A stretch of 64,000 nucleotides of DNA, taken from contig MCGO01000036.1 in assembly GCA_002104985.1 (NCBI GenBank), forward strand, positions 310,001-374,000, written 5' to 3'. The position numbers were made by a program, and so were the translations under genes. A model generated the notes under the pieces. It worked only from the letters and a program-made list of their open reading frames with translations, was not told the origin of the DNA and searched no databases. The DNA comes from Rhizoclosmatium globosum. Its lineage: Eukaryota; Chytridiomycota; Chytridiomycetes; Chytridiales; Chytriomycetaceae. This document shows, one piece after another, positions 58,472-64,000 of the stretch (position 1 is its first letter; each line of letters starts with the position of its first letter).

Positions 58472-59368
58472 ATGCGCAAGAGTGTATCCTTTGATAATGT
58501 ATGTTTTCACTGCGGTATCCACATCAATCAGTTATAACCTTCCTTCCAGATTGTAGTCGTAGGCCACACGCACGATGCCGACAACTACGACCGAACCTCA
58601 ACGCCACCACGCAGTTTAACTCCAAATGAAATGGGCGAGTTATTCATGATGCGAGCAAGAATGAACCAAATCACAGCCCTTCTCAACTCAAAACGAATGG
58701 CAATTGAACGCCAAGCTGCCATTCTTCGTGCGCAATCGGCACCTTCCTCTTTCCTCCCAATTCGTCAACCTCAAAACCGCATTCGCCCTCCATCGCCTCC
58801 TTCATACCACCAATCCACTTCACCGCCACGTCACAATGACGCACAATGGCCACGTCGTAAACCTGTCGACTTGACTTGCATGACGCGTTCTCCACCACGC
58901 TCATACAGCAATATCCCCACAGACAACCACCACCACCAAGACACTTCGTCGTTCAGTGGCGACAGAACTCCGTACCTCTCATCAGCTCCAAGCTCCCCTT
59001 CCGCAGACAGTGTCTCGAGTATTACTTCTGCGTTCGTGGACACAGGCTACCCAGACTCTGAAACCAGTTTTTCTCATGAGTCCGCCTTGTTTGATGATAT
59101 TCTCCCCCCACCTGCCCCACCTTCGGGTTCTACTGCACAAGTTCCAGTTCCAGCTGCCAAGAAGGGATTCGGGGCTATTGGTTCGTCGCGTCCCTCTGTG
59201 GTGAAGGAGAATATTGTCGTTCCGCAGGCGGACGAGTATTCTCCGTTTGGAGGCAGCTCTGGGTTCTTGTACACGTTTTATAAATATCAAGGCTTGGTTT
59301 CAGCAATGGATAGAAAGATGAATAGCGTTGGCCGTAATAGTAGACGTGCCGGTGGGATCGGATACTGA
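58472..59368 (+). CDS. Disordered protein with N-terminal PP1-docking-like motif
   Basis: About 282 residues from exons 58472-58498 and 58550-59368. The tiny first exon encodes MRKSVSFDN, and splicing gives KSVSFDNIVVVGHTHDADNYDRTS. K-S-V-S-F matches the RVxF consensus for protein phosphatase 1 docking. A helix follows (LFMMRARMNQITALLNSKRMAIERQAAIL), then a long Pro/Ser/His-rich disordered part, and a C-terminal segment SPFGGSSGFLYTFYKYQGLVSAMDRKM. No enzyme domain. A phosphatase-regulator role is inference from the motif alone. Confidence 0.6.
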
Positions 59369-59961
59369 TGACATGGGACTTTGGGTAGTATTGCTTTCAT
59401 TTTTTCAGTTTTATTTATTGGGACCCACCTTGTGTTTGTCTTTCGTTTTGTATGTTTGTAGAGGGTGGGTTCCCCTGACACTCCTTTCTGTTTTTGCTTA
59501 TACTCGCATGATTGTTGTTTATTGCGGGAGTTATACCCCCGCCTTTTCAGTCATCCCCTCCTTTTTGTGTATTATTGCTTATTAGTTTTTGTGATTAGTT
59601 TCTCTTCTGCTTACTGCTGCTGCTGATGTTGCTGCTGATTGTTGTTTTGTATTTACAGTTTCTTTTTATCGCCCCCTCCCTCTCTCCATTCTTTTATCTT
59701 GGCAGTTATTTATTCATCCATTCTTTTTATCAGTTGTTTTTTCTACCTCGCTTTCTCTCTCCCTTTCTCATCCTTGGCGGAAGTATTTTTGGTTTTTGGC
59801 TACACATATTATTAGAGAGATTGATGATGCAATAAATTCCCCCCTTTCTCGTATATAAATGAAATGAAGCATACAAGAGTTAAAAAACTATATTTCTAAT
59901 CAATACTTTACTTGACCATGAAAACTACTGATATCACAGTCTATTATCGAAGCCAAACAGG
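59369..59961. other. Convergent intergenic region, T-rich with CTG-type repeat
   Basis: 3' tails of two convergent genes. It is strongly T-rich on plus, with an imperfect GCT/GTT trinucleotide stretch at about 59612-59646 and AATAAA at about 59830. No gene seen. Confidence 0.5.
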
Positions 59962-61273
59962 CTATTCTGACACACAACACTCATCCACACCCCTCTCATC
60001 CACGGTGCCTTCGAACAAGAGAGCACCAACACCATACCCAGCACACGCAGCAAGAAGGTATCCAATATTAAACTGCATAACAATCAACATGACAAGAAAC
60101 CCAAGGAACACGTTCGTGGTTTTCAAACAAAACTTGTAGAACTGATGAGTAATATACGACGTGTCTGAGATTCCAAAGAGAGAGTGAAGGAGGGATTGGA
60201 GGGGACTGCGGGTCGTGTATTGAAGTCTTTGTTTCGTGAGGAGATGCGCGTGAGAAGGAGACAGAGCCTTTGCTGGTTGAACGGCGGTGATGGTGGTCGA
60301 GCAACAAGAATCTACTGGTGCCTTTGTGGGATTCATTTCCGATAATTCCACTGTTGAGTCTTTGGGTGCAGACGAAGGAGACGTATCCGTCTTTGCAAGA
60401 ATCGCCTTCACGCGAGAAACATAGACGATTCTGGAGGCAACGACGAGGGAGTGTAAGTGTTTGAACCAGGCTGTTAGAAGAGCAAGGCCGAATGTAAAGA
60501 CAAGGGCACCAGTGTATTGTGCGGGAGTGGAGGGTACGAATGTCTGGAAAAGGACAAGGTCGTTGATTGAAGAGTGGAGGAACATTAAGCCCATTGAAGA
60601 GGACATGGTTGAGGTAGATGAACAGCCTGGCATTGACGGCATTGAAGCACACATTGAATTAGATGTAGTAGAGCCAGAAGTAGAACCCGAGGAAGTAGAT
60701 GGAGTAGGACACCATGAAGGGAATACCGAGCATAATTGGGAATAAGAAGCGGCACAGGAAGAAGTCGAACTTGAGCACACCGAAGCAACAAGTGAACCAA
60801 TATTGCATTCTTTCAGGGTTGCGTTTCCGGGAACAGGTGTCAGAGCCGTGCATCCACTTGTTTTGCAGATGGCTGGGGCGGGGAAGGCGTCGCAGCTCGG
60901 ACTTGCTGCGGATTCAAGGGCTTTCGATGTTGGAAGTGTGGTGGGAAGCGTGGTCGTGCAGCCCGAATCAGTGGAGGAAGCTATTTACTAATGTGTTAAA
61001 TCTCCACACTAGTTGACAGGATGCCTCGTACTCACCACAGAAGCTCTTGACTGCCACGCACGAGTCAGTGGTCGATGATACATCCGTGGCACACAAAACC
61101 CGGAGGAGATACACCGGGGAACACTGGGCCAATGAGACACCCGCTCCTGAACACTGCGTTGCCTGGAACCCGCACGGCACCACGGACAAGTCTACTGTTC
61201 CGTTCTTGGTACAAATACCTGTCAGAAGAGGGGTTGCGAACGATGATGATGATGATGCAGATGTTGCGCTCAT
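59962..61273 (-). CDS. CTR-family copper transporter with Cys-rich ectodomain
   Basis: About 420 residues; exons 61036-61273 and 59962-60980. The start at 61273 (MSATSASSSSS) is the best ATG, though one lies upstream. The first about 190 residues are extracellular and rich in Cys and Ser, followed by a Met-rich stretch (MCASMPSMPGC, MSSSMGLMF) typical of copper-binding CTR N-termini. TM1 is around YTGALVFTFGLALLTAW. A cytosolic loop of about 110 residues leads to TM2-3: FLGFLVMLIVMQFNIGYLLAACAGYGVGALLF, containing the MxxxM copper-selectivity motif and G-x3-G packing. CTR trimers take up Cu(I). The Cys-rich extension is longer than in yeast Ctr1 relatives I know. The frame is intact. Confidence 0.85.
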
Positions 61274-61779
61274 TGGTGTGAAATTGGTTTTGATGGAGGA
61301 AAAACCAGAGGAAAAACGGCAAAAAGGCCTCATGACGCAAAAACCCCTCATTTTATGTGATGTTCATGGTCCTCTTTAGAGCTGTGAGATTAGTGAATGA
61401 CTGGAAACTTGTTGGAAGTATGGTTGAGAGCAGAATCAGCCGATTTTTTCTTGCGTTTGAACAGAACGAGTACTTAGTTGCAAACCAGGTTGCAAGCAAG
61501 AGCATATACAAGAGCACTTCTGTTATCGAATTCTTCAAGACTTCACTGAAACAATAGAGTGATAAACAATTGTTCGGTTGACTTATCATTACTATCGTCA
61601 TTGTTTGCATTCCGACCCTTCCTCTATTTTTCAACTATTACCGGTGCATTCCTTTGTTCATTCGACCTTTTCACGTGTCTCAGATTGTTGTGTCGGCTTT
61701 GTTTGAGTCAACTTCAACCACCGACAAGGATTTTGCCTTCGTTGTGTCTTCTTTTCAAACCAAAAAAACCAACAAGAAA
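61274..61779. other. Intergenic, no convincing gene
   Basis: Promoters of the divergent CTR gene and the first multi-TM gene. A plus-strand frame of 66 codons (61357-61557) is open but lacks any recognisable feature. Confidence 0.5.
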
Positions 61780-62864
61780 ATGTCAACAATTGCCGGAATG
61801 TCCCCCATGGCAAGTCAAATGGTAACTTTTTGGTCCAACGTGAACTCTTATTCTGCTTTGGTCACGTTTTCCACTTTTATGGTTATGCAACACAACGGCC
61901 ATGCATCCATCTCATACAGAAACCCAAACCACATGGTTAGAGCCATGGTCTGGTGCGACACAATCGCCTTCACACTTTCCTACATTTCAAACACATTCCT
62001 GTTACCCACACAACCCTGCCAACGCCAAATCTTTTCCATTGTGTCCAACATCTTTTGGTCAGCAAAAGACGGGTTCAAGTACGCATACTTGACGTATCGA
62101 TGCTGGGTCATTTGTAATTTCCAGGACCGTGTAAGCCTTTTTCTCTTCTACGCCCCTATTTTGCCCCAACCATTGTCCTTGAAAGTCCCGCCCCCGTAAG
62201 CTCTAATATATTGCATAAAACAATGTAGATCATAGGCCCAGTCTTCTTTGGCGGAACAGCAACGCTCCTCTCCTGGCTCTTTTTCGCGACGCGATATTCC
62301 TTCACAACAGAAAACTGTACAGCCTTCTTCCCTTCGTCTATTTACAATGGCATAAACCTTGCTCTCTACTTCCACTTTGCGCTTGCAGATATCATTCCCT
62401 CCGCGCTTTTGATCCGGAAACTCCATTTCGCGTCGAAACAGAGCGCGGGATTGACTGCTGCGGGAGGGGTGAATAAAGTCGACGAAGTGTTGAAGAGGGA
62501 GTCGCATCGGTTGTTGTTGACTGCTGTGCTTATGGGACTGAACACTGTTTTAAGTGCAGGGAAGTTGATTACTGGTGCTTCGGTAAAGAAATCTATTTAA
62601 CTGAAACAATAATTTGCAAATTAATATGCATGGTTTACTCAGTACTGGGTTCCTATGAATGCTTTGATTTTCACGTTCTGTCAGCTGCTTTTGTACCTGT
62701 CTTCGTATGAGCCTAAAGGTGTGGCTGGAAACACAAGTGGTGGTGGTCATATTGTGAGTGTTGGACACCAAAAAAAGGGCACCGATATCAAGAAGGAGTC
62801 TTTGCACACAAATTCCACGCAAGAGACATCTTCCAAGGTTGCCAAGACTTCTTCGATTGTTTGA
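61780..62864 (+). CDS. Multi-TM protein of unknown family, tandem copy 1
   Basis: About 305 residues; exons 61780-62130, 62229-62582 and 62643-62864. It starts MSTIAGMSPMASQMVTFW. Hydrophobic helices are predicted around YSALVTFSTFMVM, AMVWCDTIAFTLSYISNTFLL, GPVFFGGTATLLSWLFFA, GINLALYFHFALADIIPSALL, LLLTAVLMGLNTVLSAGKL and YWVPMNALIFTFCQLLLYL, so six or seven TM segments in a receptor-like layout with a charged C-tail. Conserved loops: QPCQRQIFSIVSNIFWSAKDGFKYAYLTYRCWVI. I do not recognise the family; a second copy lies 295 bp downstream. The frame is intact. Confidence 0.75.
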
Positions 62865-63159
62865 TTGCGTTTTTTGCTTTTGCTTTTTCTTGATGGTTTA
62901 ATTCTCTTCTTTCTGTTATATGTACCCACTTAAAATAAATGTTCTTATTTTATTGGTATTTTTTCCTCATAGTAACAGAATTGTGCTGACTCTTTTACGC
63001 CTCGAGCATGAAAGTGCTTGGTGCCGCAAATGTTCGTATATTTTGACTTTATCACAAACACTGAGATCTACTTGATTGGCGGTGCTTTTTCCATTCCATC
63101 AAGGATCTACACTACTCTTCTCACTTCATCTCCCACTCCAGCCTTGATATTGCACCACC

Positions 63160-64000
63160 ATGTCAACGTTTCCAGGACTATCGCCATTTGCGAGCAATTT
63201 GGTGACATTTTGGGCCAACGCCAATTCCTATTCAGCTCTAGTCACATTTTCAACATTCATGGTTATGCAGCACAACGGTCACGCGTCTATTTCGTACGAT
63301 AATCCAAACCATATGATCCGAGCTATGGTCTGGCTTGATACGATCGCGTTTGGGATTTCTTTTACAGGAAGCTCTTTTATAACGACAGCAACTCAACCAT
63401 GTCAGCGACAAATATTTTCTGTACTGTCACAAATATTCTGGAGCGTGAAAGATGGATTCAAGTATGTGTATCTGACACATCGGTGCTGGGTGATTTGTGG
63501 GTTTCAGGATCGAATAATTGGACCGGCGTTGTTTGGAGGGGTTTCAACGTTGTTGTCGTGGCTGTTTTTTGCGTTTCGGTATTCGTTTACGACGGTCGGG
63601 TGTGTGCCAGTATACCCAGAAAGCACATATACTGCTCTTAATTTAGCTATGTATGCGTGGTTTTCCATTTCGGATATTATTCCTTCTGCGCTTTTGATAC
63701 GGCATCTGCGACGCGCGAGTCAGGAAAGTACGGCGATTGCACTTAGATTCAGCGGAGTGGGCAGTCAGGAAATGTGGATGAGGTATTGAGGAGGGAGTCG
63801 AGGAGGCTTGTGTTCACTGCCGTTTTAATGTGCGTGAATACAGTGTTGAGTGTGGGAAAATTGGTGACCGTGCAGCGGTTAGTTGGCTGTTTCTTGTTGA
63901 GTTAGTGTAAATTCTAATAGTATGTCCTGTAGTATTGGGTTCCCATGAACAGTCTGATCTTTACGTTCTGTCAATTATTATTATACCTATCTTCGTATGA
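63160..64000 (+). CDS. Multi-TM protein of unknown family, tandem copy 2 (3' truncated by window edge)
   Basis: Paralogue of the preceding gene: MSTFPGLSPFASNLVTFWANANSYSALVTFSTFMVMQHNGHASISY is nearly identical in pattern, followed by QPCQRQIFSVLSQIFWSVKDGFKYVYLTHRCW. Here the sequence GFQDRIIGPALFGG is continuous, so the first intron of copy 1 is absent. A frame break near 63770 (SQE to NVDEVLRRES) is repaired by one A in an A-run. A 3' intron before YWVPMNSLIFTFCQ (about 63935) matches copy 1's last intron. The gene runs off the window. Confidence 0.75.

Noticed and set aside
61357..61557. Plus-strand 66-codon frame upstream of the multi-TM gene
   Set aside because: Short, no features, and the opposite strand is equally open; insufficient support.
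1..64000. tRNA, rRNA, CRISPR array, complete transposon
   Set aside because: No box A/B pairs at tRNA spacing, no rRNA-like sequence, no spaced direct repeats and no transposase or reverse-transcriptase frame were seen by eye; a covariance-model scan was not possible.

Overview
The window is nuclear DNA of a zoosporic fungus, most likely a chytridiomycete. Genes carry many short GT-AG introns (mostly 45-80 bp) with frequent CTAAC/CTAAT branch sites. The content is clearly fungal (TRAPPII subunit, Prp28, P4-ATPase flippase, S10 carboxypeptidases, GH18 chitinase). It also includes families that are rare in Dikarya but known from early-diverging fungi: a class C (GABA-B-like) 7TM receptor, a Cache-type sensor, a DUF4062-NACHT-WD40 STAND protein and a TIR-domain protein. 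The species cannot be named from sequence alone.

Layout. 1-486: 3' end of a Gly-Ser-repeat protein. 575-7988 (+): very large DUF4062-NACHT-WD40 protein. 8192-9877 (-): Cache-type membrane sensor. 10162-11112 (-): MYND zinc-finger protein. 11285-14406 (-): PRP28 helicase. 14407-16578: long gene-poor stretch with a promoter-like polypyrimidine tract. 16579-19352 (-): class C GPCR, divergent from a TraB-like protein (19447-20665, +). 20793-23506 (-): tandem pair of SAM methyltransferases. 23597-26744 (-): WDR27-like protein, divergent from a Dnf-type flippase (27025-32269, +). 32316-38328 (-): TRS120, separated by 81 bp from the first of two tandem serine carboxypeptidases (38410-42593, +). 42867-44265 (-): conserved coiled-coil protein of unknown function. 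44700-46097 (+): broken tectonin-like propeller gene. 46699-48331 (+): type II membrane protein, possibly a glycosyltransferase. 48736-50766 (-): NIPA-type Mg transporter. 51010-54218 (-): TIR + CHORD-like protein. 54324-55770 (-): GH18 protein. 55865-57828 (+): small unknown ORF and cyclophilin-40. 58472-59368 (+): protein with a PP1-docking motif. 59962-61273 (-): CTR copper transporter. 61780-64000 (+): two tandem copies of an unknown multi-TM family.

Two themes run across the window. First, many otherwise convincing genes, including essential PRP28, contain single-base frame breaks, mostly missing bases and several in homopolymers. The simplest explanation is residual indel error in the assembly, so broken frames should not be read as pseudogenes without read support. 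Second, three tandem paralogue pairs (methyltransferases, carboxypeptidases, multi-TM proteins) differ in intron content, which points to active intron turnover. Two introns of almost identical length (306 and 307 bp) share a GCGAA-rich composition and may be an inserted element. The two proteins with immune-receptor-like architecture (STAND and TIR) are the best candidates for new biology.
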